Shown here in pieces: positions 14,230 to 24,421 of a stretch of 64,000 bases of DNA (position 1 is its first letter; each line of letters starts with the position of its first letter). Origin of the DNA: Gemmiger formicilis (GTDB taxonomy: Bacteria; Bacillota; Clostridia; Oscillospirales; Ruminococcaceae); NCBI RefSeq assembly GCF_024462815.1, contig NZ_JANGCG010000010.1:39202-103201 (forward strand), in the 5' to 3' direction. Position numbers and translations under genes: made by a program. Under the pieces are notes generated by a model, which was not told the DNA's origin, did no database searches, and saw only the letters and a program-made list of their open reading frames with translations.

Positions 14230-16989
14230 ATGCTGAAATTATACGATTTGACGATTGAATACAAGCGCGAGCCGCTGGGGCTTGACGAGGTGCAGCCGCG
14301 GTTCAGCTGGAAATTGGACACTGACCGCACCGGGACTGTGCAGACTGCGTACCGGATAAAAGTGCAGCGCGGCGGCGAAACGGTCTGGGATTCCGGCAAA
14401 ACGGAAAGTGCGCAGAGTATTTTGGTCGAGTACCTCGGCCCCAATCTTGAGCCGCGCACCGAATACACATGGAATGTCACCGTGTGGGACAACCACGGCG
14501 AGGAATCCTGCGCCGAAAGCCGGTTTGAAACCGGCCTTTTGCGCGGGGGCGCCTTTGAGGGCAAGGCCCGCTGGATTACCCACACGCTGGACAAGACCTC
14601 TCCCGTCAGCCCGGTTTTGTACCGGGAATTCACGGTCAGCGGCCCGGTTGCCAAGGCGCGGCTTTACGCCACAGCGCTGGGAATGTACGAGGCGGAAATC
14701 AACGGTGAAAAAGTTGATGACACCTACTTTGCCCCCGGCTGGACCAACTACCGCAAGCGGCTGCAATACCAGACCTACGCCGTTCCGCTGCGCGAGGGGC
14801 TAAACCGTCTGACACTGACGCTGGCGAACGGCTGGTATAAGGGCAAGCTCGGCTTTATGCCGCAGCCCAACCACTACGGCGACACCACCGCCGCGCTGGC
14901 CGCCCTCTGCATCACCTATGCGGACGGACGCGAGGAATGGATTGGCACCGACGAGAATTGGCTCTCCACCACCGGGGCCATTCAGTCATCTGAAATTTAT
15001 GACGGTGAAACGCAGGACTTTACAGCGCAGCCTGCCGCACCGCAGCCCGCCAAGCTGTTTGACTACGGTTTTGCCACAATTATCGGGCAGGAAAACGAGC
15101 CGGTGCGCTGCCTGCAAAAGCTGCCGGTTATAAAAGAGTTCACCACCCCCAAGGGCGAAAAGGTCTATGATTTTGGCCAGAACCTGACTGGCTGGGTCGA
15201 GGTGGAAATTTACGGCGAGCCGGGCCAGACACTGACCCTGCGCCACGCGGAATCGCTGGACGAAAACGGCAATTTCTACACCGAAAACCTGAGTTTTGCC
15301 AAGGCGACCGACACCTATATCCTGCGCGGTGGTAAGCAGACGCTGCACCCGCATTTTACCTGGCACGGTTTCCGCTATCTGTGTGTGGAGGGGCTGCAAT
15401 ACGGCCAGAACGTGCATTTTACGGCCTGTCTCCTTTCCACCGACTTGCAGCAGACCGGCAGCTTTACCTGTTCTGACAGCCGCGTCAACCGGCTGCAACA
15501 GAATATTCAGTGGAGCCAGCGAGACAACTTCCTCGATATTCCCACCGACTGCCCCCAGCGCAGTGAGCGTCTGGGCTGGACCGGCGATGTGACCGCGTTC
15601 TGCCCGACGGCGGCCTTCAACGAGAACATTATGCCGTTTATGACCAAGTGGCTGCGCGATCTGGCCAGCGAGCTGGGCCCCGATGTGAGTATGCCGCAGG
15701 TTGTGCCGAATATTTTGGGCAACCAGCAAGACGGCGCGGCGTTCTGGGGGGATGTTGTCACGGTACTGCCGTGGACGCTCTACCGCGCCTACGGCGACAA
15801 GCGGATTCTGCAAAGCAGCTACAACAGCATGAAACACTGGGTCGATTTTATTGAGAGCCAATGCGGCGAAAACGGCCTTTGGCAGACCGGGTTCCAGTAC
15901 GGTGACTGGCTGGGGCTGGACGCCGAGCGCTCCGGCCTGAGTGATGAGCGCAAGGGCGCGACCGATGATTACCTTGTAGCCAATATCTGCTTTGCGTGGA
16001 GTCTGCAGATTCTGGCCGACACGGCCCACGTGCTGGGCAACGCCGCCGAGGAACACCGCTGGCGGCAGCGGCGCGAGGGGCTTATAAAGGCCTTCCGCGC
16101 CGAGTATATCACCCCGGCAGGCCGCCTTGTCAGCGAGACACAGACCGCGCTGATTCTGGCCCTGCACTATGACATGGTGCCGGACGAAGCCCGCCCGCGC
16201 CTGCTGGCTGCGCTGGAAAAGAACATCGGCGCACACAAAACGCATCTGTTAACCGGCTTCATCGGCACACCGTTCGCCTGCCAGACTCTCTCGGAGAACG
16301 GCAAGCACGATCTGGCTGGCAAGCTGCTTTTGCAGGAGGACAACCCCGGCTGGCTGTATGAAGTCAAGATGGGTGCCACCACCATCTGGGAGCGTTGGAA
16401 TTCGATTCAGCCGGATGGCAGCTTTAATCCCGCCAATATGAACAGCCTGAACCATTACGCCTACGGCTCCATCGGCAGCTGGCTGTACACAAAACTCTGC
16501 GGGCTGGAAATTCTGGAATCCGGCTACAAGCGGTTTGCCCTGCACCCGCAATTTATCCAAGGCATCACCCACGCCGGATTAGAGTATGAGAGCGTCTACG
16601 GCAAAATTGCAATTGCATGGCGGTGCGAGGGTGGCAAAATCACGGTGGACGCCACGATTCCCGCCAACACAACCGCCGAGTTGACCCTGCCCGAACAGGG
16701 CGAAACGCTGACACTCGGCAGCGGGCAGTACCACTATGAGTACCCGACCGCCACGGATTTGCGGCTGGACCGCTACACGATGGAAACGCCGCTGCACATT
16801 ATCATGGAGCATCCTGTGGCCCGCGCCATCTTTGCGCAGTACGCGCCCGAATTTCTCGAAAACCCCATGCTCGAATATGTAAAGAATGAACCCGTCACAG
16901 CGCTGCTGGCCTATGGGGACAGCATCAAACCACTGTTTGAACAGGTACTGGCCGCCATGAACGCCGCAGAAAAGGAGAACGCACAATGA
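14230..16989 (+). CDS. Alpha-L-rhamnosidase, GH78
   Basis: A 919-residue intracellular enzyme (no signal peptide) that removes terminal alpha-L-rhamnose. An N-terminal fibronectin-like and beta-sandwich part is followed from about residue 400 by the (alpha/alpha)6 catalytic domain with the GH78 hallmark PTDCPQRSERLGWTGD, which holds catalytic acidic residues. Further on, GATTIWERWNSIQPDG is also typical. The tail after about residue 850 (EYVKNEPVTALLAY) is an extra helical region common in clostridial members. The ATG at 14230 has caaggag upstream. The stop overlaps the start of a GH3 gene (ATGA). Context points to rhamnogalacturonan or rhamnosyl flavonoid substrates; pectin is favoured by the neighbours. 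Confidence 0.9.
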   Translation: MLKLYDLTIEYKREPLGLDEVQPRFSWKLDTDRTGTVQTAYRIKVQRGGETVWDSGKTESAQSILVEYLGPNLEPRTEYTWNVTVWDNHGEESCAESRFETGLLRGGAFEGKARWITHTLDKTSPVSPVLYREFTVSGPVAKARLYATALGMYEAEINGEKVDDTYFAPGWTNYRKRLQYQTYAVPLREGLNRLTLTLANGWYKGKLGFMPQPNHYGDTTAALAALCITYADGREEWIGTDENWLSTTGAIQSSEIYDGETQDFTAQPAAPQPAKLFDYGFATIIGQENEPVRCLQKLPVIKEFTTPKGEKVYDFGQNLTGWVEVEIYGEPGQTLTLRHAESLDENGNFYTENLSFAKATDTYILRGGKQTLHPHFTWHGFRYLCVEGLQYGQNVHFTACLLSTDLQQTGSFTCSDSRVNRLQQNIQWSQRDNFLDIPTDCPQRSERLGWTGDVTAFCPTAAFNENIMPFMTKWLRDLASELGPDVSMPQVVPNILGNQQDGAAFWGDVVTVLPWTLYRAYGDKRILQSSYNSMKHWVDFIESQCGENGLWQTGFQYGDWLGLDAERSGLSDERKGATDDYLVANICFAWSLQILADTAHVLGNAAEEHRWRQRREGLIKAFRAEYITPAGRLVSETQTALILALHYDMVPDEARPRLLAALEKNIGAHKTHLLTGFIGTPFACQTLSENGKHDLAGKLLLQEDNPGWLYEVKMGATTIWERWNSIQPDGSFNPANMNSLNHYAYGSIGSWLYTKLCGLEILESGYKRFALHPQFIQGITHAGLEYESVYGKIAIAWRCEGGKITVDATIPANTTAELTLPEQGETLTLGSGQYHYEYPTATDLRLDRYTMETPLHIIMEHPVARAIFAQYAPEFLENPMLEYVKNEPVTALLAYGDSIKPLFEQVLAAMNAAEKENAQ

Positions 16990-18313
16990 ACGAAAAAATC
17001 GGTAAAATTTTGTCAAAAATGACGTTGGAGGAGAAAATCAGCCTTTGCAACGGCGCTGATTTCTGGCACAGCAAGGCAATGGAGCAGTACGGCATCCCGG
17101 CCATCACAATGAGCGACGGCCCCCACGGCGTGCGCTGCCAGAAAGACGCAAGCGATATGCTCGGCGTCAACCGCTCTGAGCCCGCAACCTGCTTTCCCAC
17201 TGCCGTTACCAGCGGAGCAACGTGGGATGCAGCGCTGCTGAAGGCCGAGGGCAAAGCCATCGGCGAAGAGGGGCTTTCCTACGGCGTGGACGTTGTCCTT
17301 GGCCCCGGCGTCAACATCAAGCGCAACCCCCTCTGCGGCCGCAATTTTGAATATTTCTCCGAGGACCCCTGTGCAGCCGGTGCCATGGGTACGGCATGGG
17401 TGCAGGGGGCGCAGAGCAGTGGTGCGGGCACGAGCCTGAAGCATTTTGCCGCCAACAATCAGGAGTACAAGCGATTCAACGGCAACAGTCAGGTCGACCA
17501 GCGCACCCTGCGGGAGTTGTATCTGCCCGCGTTTGAGGCCGTTGTCAAAAACGCACAGCCCGAAACCGTTATGTGCAGCTATCCGCGCATCAACAATGTC
17601 CACGCCAGCGACAATACTTGGCTGCTGACCGAGGTACTGCGCCGCGACTGGGGCTTTGACGGCCTTGTTGTCACCGACTGGGGTGCGCTCTGCGACCGCG
17701 TCAAGGCCATGCACGCCGGATGCGATTTGAGTATGCCGCGCTGCAGCCCGGCGAGAGCCAGACGCTGACCTTTGCCCTTGATGACCGCAGCTTTGCCGTC
17801 TGGCATGACGGCGGCTGGCAGATTCCAGCGGGCCGCTATGAGATTCTGGTGGGTGCCTCGTCCGCTGACATCCGCCTGCGCGGTGCGCTGGACGTGGACG
17901 GCGTAAGCCTGACTGCGCCCGCGTGGCAGCACGGCAGCTGGTATGAAACCCTGCAGGGACTGCCCACCGATGCCGAGTTTGCGGCGCTATACGGCGGCCC
18001 TGTCCAGAATGACCCGCCGCTGAAAAAGGGCAGCTTCACGATGGAGGACTCCATTATGGAGATGAAGGACCTTTCCCCCATTATGATGCAGATGTTCAAG
18101 GGTACCGAATCCACGATTGCCAAAGGTTTTGGCGGCAAGGCCGATTACAGCGACCCCGCCTTTAAGATGATGGTTATGTCCGGCACCGATGCACCGCTGC
18201 GCGCCGCGGTGCTTTCCAGCAGCGGCGCCTTCCCCGCCAATCTGGCCGAGGGGATGCTGGCCATGGCCAACGGTCACCCGCTGAAGGGCGTGAAAAAGCT
18301 CCTCAAAAAATGA
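16986..18313 (+). pseudogene. GH3 beta-glycosidase with a large internal deletion
   Basis: The first part (to about 17745) is the start of a GH3 catalytic domain: MSDGPHGVR, GVDVVLGPGVNIKRNPLCGR, SLKHFAANNQEY, and the nucleophile region VVTDWGALCDRVKAMHAGCD. It breaks at LSMP. The second part, in another frame from about 17720, is the C-terminal fibronectin III-like domain (AALQPGESQTLTFALDDR) and tail. About 300 residues, including the second catalytic domain, are missing from a usual 700-800. The junction lies in a short stretch (tttgagtatgcc) that both original sides could share. The enzyme should be inactive. It sits in the symporter-GH78 operon. Confidence 0.85.
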
Positions 18314-18397
18314 GCTGCGGAAATGAACGCTTTTTCTCGTAAAACAGGAAGAAATGTGGTATCATTAAGCTACAGAAATGCGAAAGGATTTTTTTCA

Positions 18398-19141
18398 ATG
18401 ATTTCTATTCCGTCAACGCAGAAGGAACCCTCCGTGTACTGGATTGGAGATTCCACCGTACAGTTCAACCATATGGACACATGGCCACAGTGCGGCATGG
18501 GGCAGGTGCTGGACCTTTACCTGCGCCCCGGCATCACGGTGCATGACCACGCCAAAAATGGCCGCAGTGCCAAGAGCTTCCGGGCCGAGGGCCTGTGGGA
18601 GCCGGTATATCGGGCCCTGCAGCCGGGAGATTTGCTGCTGATTCAGTTTGGCCACAACGATGAAAAGGAATATGACCCAGAGCGCTACGCCGCGCCGGAG
18701 GAGTTTGCACGGCTCCTTCTGGATTACGCCCGCCTTGCCAAGGAGAAGGGTGCCCATCCCGTGTTGGTCACGCCGCTGACGCGCCGTCACCTGTTGCCGA
18801 ACGGCAAGCTGGAAAACAGCCACGGCGTCTACCCCGATACCGTGCGGATGCTGGCTGTGCGGGAAAAGCTGCCTTTAATAGACCTTACCACCGCAAGCCG
18901 CGCACTGGTGGAGTCCCTGCCAGAGGAAAAGAGCCGCGAATTTTATATGGTGTTTCCTGCCGGTGTGTATGACAATTACCCCGAGGGCAAGGAGGACAAC
19001 ACTCATCTGCGCTACCTCGGCGCAGTGAAGTTCTGCGGCCTGCTCGCCGACGGCCTGAAGGCACTGGGCGGCGTGTATGCAGACTTCCTGCTGCAGGGCC
19101 CCATTGCCGATAAATATGACGGTAAACAGTACGAAAAATAA
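18398..19141 (+). CDS. SGNH-type rhamnogalacturonan acetylesterase-like hydrolase
   Basis: A 247-residue SGNH hydrolase. Block I is WIGDSTVQ (nucleophile Ser), block III is LIQFGHNDEKEY (GxND), and block V is DNTHLRYLGA (Asp-x-x-His). These are the blocks of rhamnogalacturonan acetylesterases (RhgT/YesT group, CE12). It removes acetyl groups from galacturonate in rhamnogalacturonan I oligosaccharides. No signal peptide means it acts in the cytoplasm on imported fragments. The start at 18398 follows aaagga; an upstream frame start at 18323 lacks a site. It is the last gene of the symporter operon. Confidence 0.85.
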   Translation: MISIPSTQKEPSVYWIGDSTVQFNHMDTWPQCGMGQVLDLYLRPGITVHDHAKNGRSAKSFRAEGLWEPVYRALQPGDLLLIQFGHNDEKEYDPERYAAPEEFARLLLDYARLAKEKGAHPVLVTPLTRRHLLPNGKLENSHGVYPDTVRMLAVREKLPLIDLTTASRALVESLPEEKSREFYMVFPAGVYDNYPEGKEDNTHLRYLGAVKFCGLLADGLKALGGVYADFLLQGPIADKYDGKQYEK

Positions 19142-19318
19142 CGCTTTGCGCTTGCGGGCAAGCATCCTGCCAGCGGATGGTGGGCTTATCGCCCTGCCAC
19201 TCGATGGGCAGCCGGACATAGGGGCTGGCATATTCCGCCTGCGCAAAGGTCAGGCAGCCGCACTCATCATCGTCCGTCAGGCGGCAGTGTGCGGGATACT
19301 TCGCCGTATACGCCGTTA
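19139..19318 (-). pseudogene. Unidentified gene fragment
   Basis: The minus-strand frame reads YTAKYPAHCRLTDDDECGCL and continues with a plausible protein composition for about 60 codons, but it has no start codon and runs into the antisense of the esterase. It resembles small proteins of mobile elements in style only. I cannot name it, and it may be chance. Confidence 0.25.
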
Positions 19319-19342
19319 ATCGATTTTAACGTACTGTTGCAG

Positions 19343-19376
19343 AAAAGTCGGCTGCCGTTTCCGGCAGCCGACTTTT
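19343..19376. terminator. Bidirectional terminator between convergent genes
   Basis: Fifteen-base stem AAAAGTCGGCTGCCG/CGGCAGCCGACTTTT. The A and T tails serve both the esterase operon and the surface-protein gene. Confidence 0.85.
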
Positions 19377-19392
19377 GCTTGATTATTTGACT

Positions 19393-21477
19393 TTATTTTT
19401 CACTGCGCTTTTTCTTACTGCTGATAACGGCTGTTGCGATTACTGCACCACCGCTGACAATCAGCAGAGCAAACCATAAGGTAAGGTTGCTATTATCACC
19501 GGTTTTCGGAATATCCGTTGGTTTGGCTGTTCCTTTTGTACCAGTGCCAGCACTAACGCTGTTCTTACTCCATTGAGCATAAAGTACGGTATCTTTGTCA
19601 GTCAATGTAAAACTATCGCCTGCTTTATACGCAGTACCTTTGCCATCTGCCTGTGTATTCCAGCCGGTAAAGGTATATTCGCTCCGAGTAAAACCGCTCT
19701 GCTGAATAACAATTTTGCTTCCTACATCGCCGGTTACAGACTCCATTGTACCGGCACCACCGTTGGCGTTATAAGAAACTTTGACCTGTGCTGGCGCATT
19801 CTTGCTCCACTGAGCATAAAGTACGGTATCCTCAGTCAACGTAAAACTATCGCCTGCTTTGTAAGCAATACCCTTGCCATCTGCCTGTGTATTCCAGCCG
19901 GTAAAGGTATATTCGCTCCGAGCAAAACCGTTCTGCTCGATAACAATTTCGCTTCCTACATCGCCGGTTACAGACTCCATTGTACCCGTTCCACCATTGG
20001 CGTCATAAGAAACGTTGACCTGTGCTGGCGCATTCTTGCTCCACTGAGCATAAAGTACGGTATTTTCGGCAGTCAACGTAAAACTAGCGCCCGGTTCGTA
20101 AGCAGTACCCTTGCCATCTGCCTGTGTATTCCAGCCGGTAAAGGTGTAGTTGTCACGGGTAAAAACATTTTCTGCAACGGGCACACTTTCTCCTGCCGCA
20201 CCGGTTGCTGAATTTATTGTTCCTACGCCGCCATTTGCATCATAAGTTAACTTGCCCTGATATTCCTTAATTTCTTCCTTATATTTACAATACTTGCATT
20301 CTTTTGTTACAGTGCGGGTTATCGTGCCATCATCGTTTGTTCTCCACTCACCGTAGGTAGGTGCAAACGCATTATCCTTATAGCCTTCGGCATACAGACT
20401 ATCATTGGAACCATTAACACCGTTGTTGTAGGTAACGCCCTCTTCTGCCGGCACACCGCTGTTATGGTATGTCGGGGCATCAACCATTTTGCCATCCTGC
20501 CAAACGATAGTGTTACCGAATTTTACAATGGTTTTGCCTTTATTATTTGTGTCGGATTTACCGCCATAGCCAAACAAACGAGAGCAGGTTTTTTCATCTG
20601 CATTTATTACCCCGTTTATAACATTATTGCCGGAAATATTGATGATATACTTAAGATTTCCCCTGTTGCTGTCATTGATGTTCAGCACCTGCTTCTTCGG
20701 AGACGGAGCGGAATCATTGACTGTACAACCGTTGAAATTTACTGTGATGTCAAACTTGTCTGCACTATAATCGGTGTAGACATTGATGACTTTGCCAGTG
20801 GAATTAAACGTGCAGTTATCGAAAGTCATCACGGGAGAGCAGTATGTCCAGATGGCGTAATCTCCATTTGGGCAGTTGAATGTGGTATTTCTGAATGTTG
20901 CAGTCTGATAACCCCAGTAGGAAGTCCTGCCGTTGATTTCGCAGTTTTCAACAATAGTATTGTTGGCACGGATAAAGCCGGTATAGTTTCTGGTCTCTTT
21001 CGTACCGTCTGGTGTTACAGAAGCAAGCAACGTCATCTTTTTAAAGGTTACCCGTTCTGCGCCATCGAAACTATAGTCGCCATTAGCTTCACCTGATTGA
21101 TCGACGGTTGGCGTACCGATGCCCCACTTGGTGTTTTCAGGCCCCGCACCAATGAAGGTCAGGTCTTTACCCTCGGTGTATTTCTTGATGGGAGTACCGT
21201 TTATGGAAGTATTGTACAGTGTGTAGTTGCCTTCAGCCAGTTGGATGGTATCGCCACTGCTTGCAGCAGCCACAGCCGCAGCTACCGTCTGATAAGCCTT
21301 GTCACTGGTTGTGCCGACATACTCCTGCGTATCATTACCTTTTTTCGCATCCACGTAGATTGTTTTGCCAGCAACAGCAGCAGGCTCCTCCGCAAATACG
21401 CACGGTGTGATTGAAAGCGCCAACACCAATGCCAACAAACACGAGAGAACTCCTCTCATTTTCGGGTTTCTTTTCAT
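19393..21477 (-). CDS. Sortase-anchored surface protein with beta-helix and three InlB B-repeats
   Basis: A 694-residue exported protein. It has a signal peptide (about residues 1-30, cleavage after VFA), a right-handed beta-helix-like region (about 35-330; YQTVAAAVAAASSGDTIQL resembles DUF1565/pectate-lyase-like folds) and a cysteine pair CKYCKYKE. Three InlB B-repeats of about 79 residues follow (YDANGG...GYTFTGWNTQADGKG style), then a cell-wall anchor IPKTGD with a membrane helix and KKKRSEK tail. A role in adhesion or carbohydrate binding is inferred. The DNA is more AT-rich than its neighbours. The ATG at 21477 lacks its own good ribosome-binding site and overlaps the stop of a 12-codon upstream frame. 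Confidence 0.8.
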   Translation of the reverse strand: MKRNPKMRGVLSCLLALVLALSITPCVFAEEPAAVAGKTIYVDAKKGNDTQEYVGTTSDKAYQTVAAAVAAASSGDTIQLAEGNYTLYNTSINGTPIKKYTEGKDLTFIGAGPENTKWGIGTPTVDQSGEANGDYSFDGAERVTFKKMTLLASVTPDGTKETRNYTGFIRANNTIVENCEINGRTSYWGYQTATFRNTTFNCPNGDYAIWTYCSPVMTFDNCTFNSTGKVINVYTDYSADKFDITVNFNGCTVNDSAPSPKKQVLNINDSNRGNLKYIINISGNNVINGVINADEKTCSRLFGYGGKSDTNNKGKTIVKFGNTIVWQDGKMVDAPTYHNSGVPAEEGVTYNNGVNGSNDSLYAEGYKDNAFAPTYGEWRTNDDGTITRTVTKECKYCKYKEEIKEYQGKLTYDANGGVGTINSATGAAGESVPVAENVFTRDNYTFTGWNTQADGKGTAYEPGASFTLTAENTVLYAQWSKNAPAQVNVSYDANGGTGTMESVTGDVGSEIVIEQNGFARSEYTFTGWNTQADGKGIAYKAGDSFTLTEDTVLYAQWSKNAPAQVKVSYNANGGAGTMESVTGDVGSKIVIQQSGFTRSEYTFTGWNTQADGKGTAYKAGDSFTLTDKDTVLYAQWSKNSVSAGTGTKGTAKPTDIPKTGDNSNLTLWFALLIVSGGAVIATAVISSKKKRSEK
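19563..20270. repeat. Three tandem repeats encoding InlB B-repeats
   Basis: Units begin near 19563, 19803 and 20035 (gagcataaagtacggtat in each). They are about 235 bases long, and the first two are nearly identical over long stretches. Such repeats change copy number by slippage. Confidence 0.8.
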
Positions 21478-21509
21478 TGCATTTCAGGCACAAGCTCCCA
21501 ATCCGTCAT
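21474..21509 (-). other. Possible 11-residue leader ORF coupled to the surface-protein gene
   Basis: It reads MTDWELVPEMQ and its TGA overlaps the ATG of the surface protein. A ggaggg sequence lies about 16 bases before its ATG, a rather long spacing. The main gene has no other visible ribosome-binding site, so translational coupling is plausible. Confidence 0.3.
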
Positions 21510-21643
21510 AAGAGCTTTACCTACTCCCTCCTTTTTAATTTTGATAAAGTGTACCTTTGCAAAGGTCGAAGAGAAGTGAAATTTTGCCTTAGAATAATCG
21601 TGTTTCCCCTTGCAAATCCTGAATTTTGGTGTATAATTAAATG

Positions 21644-21688
21644 TGTACCGTTCCAAATTGAATCTTTATAATAATTTGTAATGGTACA
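21644..21688. repeat. Imperfect 16-base inverted repeat near the serine recombinase
   Basis: TGTACCGTTCCAAATT (21644-21659) faces AATTTGTAATGGTACA (21673-21688); 14 of 16 positions match, with a 13-base spacer. A third related element (ggtacaccttcccaaatt) follows directly at 21683-21700. This layout could be a resolution site or an operator. Confidence 0.45.
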
Positions 21689-21715
21689 CCTTCCCAAATT
21701 ATTGATTCGTTTTAT

Positions 21716-22363
<648 letters not shown>

Positions 22364-22389
22364 CTATTGCAAAATAGTCCCAAACAAAT

Positions 22390-22428
22390 GCAGCAGAGCC
22401 CCTCTCCGGCGGAGAGGGGCTCTGCTGC
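22390..22428 (-). terminator. Hairpin terminator after the GH105 gene
   Basis: Eighteen-base perfect stem GCAGCAGAGCCCCTCTCC/GGAGAGGGGCTCTGCTGC, 59 bases after the GH105 stop. The T-run on the minus side is modest. Confidence 0.65.
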
Positions 22429-22486
22429 GTCTGTACAGGCTTATCACAAAATCATACGGTTGGGCACCTACCGTGCGCGGTTTTTC

Positions 22487-23536
22487 TTACAGTGCACCAT
22501 CGGAACGGACGTTGTCATAGTTCAGCACACCGGCAAAGAAGGCAAGCGCAAGGCCCTGCCCCCAGCCCTGAATCCAGTCACGGCTGATGCCGCGGTAGCC
22601 GTCGGCGTTGTTCATCACTGCCGTGCCGCCGGAGACGTTCAGCACGCGGCCGTCGGGGCTGACGTTTGCCAGCATACCCGGAATCGACTTGTTGATGTAC
22701 TTAATGTGCAGGGGATTGCCCTTGGTAATCATGGCGGCGGCAATGCCCGCGCTGGCGCTGACCTCCTCATAGGACGTTTCATCGTCCACAATCGTGCGCC
22801 ACAGGCCGTTTTCGGTCTGGTAGAGCTTGAGCGCGGCCAGCTGGTCATTCAGGCTGCCCACCACATCCAGGAATTTGGGGTAGAGGTAGCACTGGGGCAG
22901 GCGCACGCCCACCTGGGACATGGTGTAGGCGGCCCATGCGTTGGCGCGGCCCCACTTGATGCCCGACATATGGTCGCCGGTGATATTGTTATAGCCGTGG
23001 TAGTACAGGCCGCTTTCGGGGTCCTGCAGGTACTTGATGTGCCAGTAATACTGGTTCAGGGCATCGTCAATCAGCTGCTCGTCTTTGAGCAGCACACCCA
23101 TGCGCAGCAGGAAGAAGCCCGCCATAAAAAGCGTGTCGGCCCACGCCTGCTCGGGGAAATCGTTGTTGACCGAGACCGTGTGCTGCAGTACGTTATCGCC
23201 GAAGCGCAGCGCGTGCTTTTCCAGATATTCCACCTTGCTTTTGGCGATGTCCAGATACTTTTCATCCCCGGTGTGCTGGTAGAGCGTAATCAGGCAGTGC
23301 CCCATTGAGCAGGTGTTGACCGTCCAGCTGGGCAGGCCCAACTCGATGTACTCGTCCACACGGTCCTTGACCAGCTGCAGATAGCGCTCGTTTTTCGTGA
23401 CCTCGTAGGCCTCGCAGATGCCGTAGTAGGCCACGCCGCAGGGCCAGTCCCACGTCATATCCATCCGCATGGTGCGGTCCACAATCTTATCAATCACAGT
23501 CTCAATCTGTGCCCTGTCATAAATCAGGTTTGCCAT
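22487..23536 (-). CDS. Unsaturated rhamnogalacturonyl hydrolase, GH105
   Basis: A 349-residue protein covering the (alpha/alpha)6 barrel of GH88/GH105 (YteR/YesR group). Recognisable stretches are DWPCGVAYYGICEAYE, EQAWADTLFMAGFFLLRMG with the catalytic aspartate, GIKWGRANAWAAY, and SRDWIQGWGQGLAL at the end. It removes the 4,5-unsaturated galacturonate left by rhamnogalacturonan lyases. No signal peptide is visible, so it works in the cytoplasm. It is the last gene of a minus-strand unit with the isomerase/epimerase gene and an unknown gene, divergent from GH28. Confidence 0.88.
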   Translation of the reverse strand: MANLIYDRAQIETVIDKIVDRTMRMDMTWDWPCGVAYYGICEAYEVTKNERYLQLVKDRVDEYIELGLPSWTVNTCSMGHCLITLYQHTGDEKYLDIAKSKVEYLEKHALRFGDNVLQHTVSVNNDFPEQAWADTLFMAGFFLLRMGVLLKDEQLIDDALNQYYWHIKYLQDPESGLYYHGYNNITGDHMSGIKWGRANAWAAYTMSQVGVRLPQCYLYPKFLDVVGSLNDQLAALKLYQTENGLWRTIVDDETSYEEVSASAGIAAAMITKGNPLHIKYINKSIPGMLANVSPDGRVLNVSGGTAVMNNADGYRGISRDWIQGWGQGLALAFFAGVLNYDNVRSDGAL

Positions 23537-23566
23537 ACTGTACCTCCTGTACTGTCTGTGTTTTAT

Positions 23567-24409
23567 TCAGCGGTTTTCGATTTTTGTCGCCATCCTGTTC
23601 AAAAATGCAACATCGGCTGTGCCATAGGGCAGCAGCACCTCATCCCGCAGCAGCGGGGTTTCCGGTGCATGGGCACGCAGCCAGTCGATGAGGGTTGTGT
23701 AGTCCATCTCCCCTGCCCCGAGCGCGGTCATCGTCTTGGTACCATCCGGCTCTGTGCGGCAGTCCTTTACATGGACAGCCCCCAGCTGGCCGCCGATGAC
23801 TGTCAGCCACGCCCGCCAGTGGGCGGCCTGCGCGGCCTTATCGCGGCCGTCCTGCGCGGTAAACAGGTTCACCGGGTCAAAAATCACCCGGAAATGCTCT
23901 GCGTCCGCGGTGTCCAGCAGCTGCTGCAGCAGCTCCGGCGTGCAGAGGGGATGCACCGCCACCGGCTCCACCGCAAAGACGGCGTCCAGCCGGGCGGCCT
24001 CCTCCGAAATGCGGGCGATGCTATCCAGCATCAGCGGGCGGCGGGCCGTTTTTTCCGCCTCCGGCAGTGCGCCCCATGCGGTTTCGCTGCCCACCATCCT
24101 TGCGCCCAGCTGCTTGGCGTAGCCCAGTGTGCGCTTGACGTTTCCCACCGCAGCGCGGCGGGCGTCCGCATCGGGGGCCGTCAGATCCTGATAACAGCTC
24201 AGCACGGTGATTTCCACCCCTGCCGCATCAAAGGCAGTGCGGATGTCCTCCAGCTGTGCCTGCGTTATATCTGCAAAGCTGTCAATGCCAAGGATGCCCC
24301 GGGGCATGGCCAGCTGGGCGGCGGTGTAGCCGTGCGCGTGCAGCGTGTCGGCCAGCGCGGCGGGGGTGTGCCTGCCGTAATCGTGGGCGCGGCAGCCAAT
24401 ACGTATCAT
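23567..24409 (-). CDS. Sugar phosphate isomerase/epimerase family protein
   Basis: A 280-residue TIM-barrel protein of the xylose-isomerase-like group (PF01261). Typical elements are MIRIGCRAHDYG at the start, a VFAVEPVAVHPLCT strand, RVIFDPVNLF (metal-binding region) and LGAVHVKDCR. These enzymes bind a divalent metal and isomerise or epimerise sugars. In a pectin cluster a role in handling rhamnose, galacturonate or an unsaturated uronate product is possible, but the substrate cannot be read. It sits 30 bases upstream of GH105 and 12 bases after the upstream unknown gene. Confidence 0.7.
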   Translation of the reverse strand: MIRIGCRAHDYGRHTPAALADTLHAHGYTAAQLAMPRGILGIDSFADITQAQLEDIRTAFDAAGVEITVLSCYQDLTAPDADARRAAVGNVKRTLGYAKQLGARMVGSETAWGALPEAEKTARRPLMLDSIARISEEAARLDAVFAVEPVAVHPLCTPELLQQLLDTADAEHFRVIFDPVNLFTAQDGRDKAAQAAHWRAWLTVIGGQLGAVHVKDCRTEPDGTKTMTALGAGEMDYTTLIDWLRAHAPETPLLRDEVLLPYGTADVAFLNRMATKIENR

Positions 24410-24421
24410 CTTGTGTTCCTC

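Noticed and set aside
19563..20270. Regular repeats that could suggest a CRISPR array
   Set aside because: The units are about 235 bases, in frame, and encode InlB B-repeats. No short direct repeat with spacers and no cas genes are present in the window.
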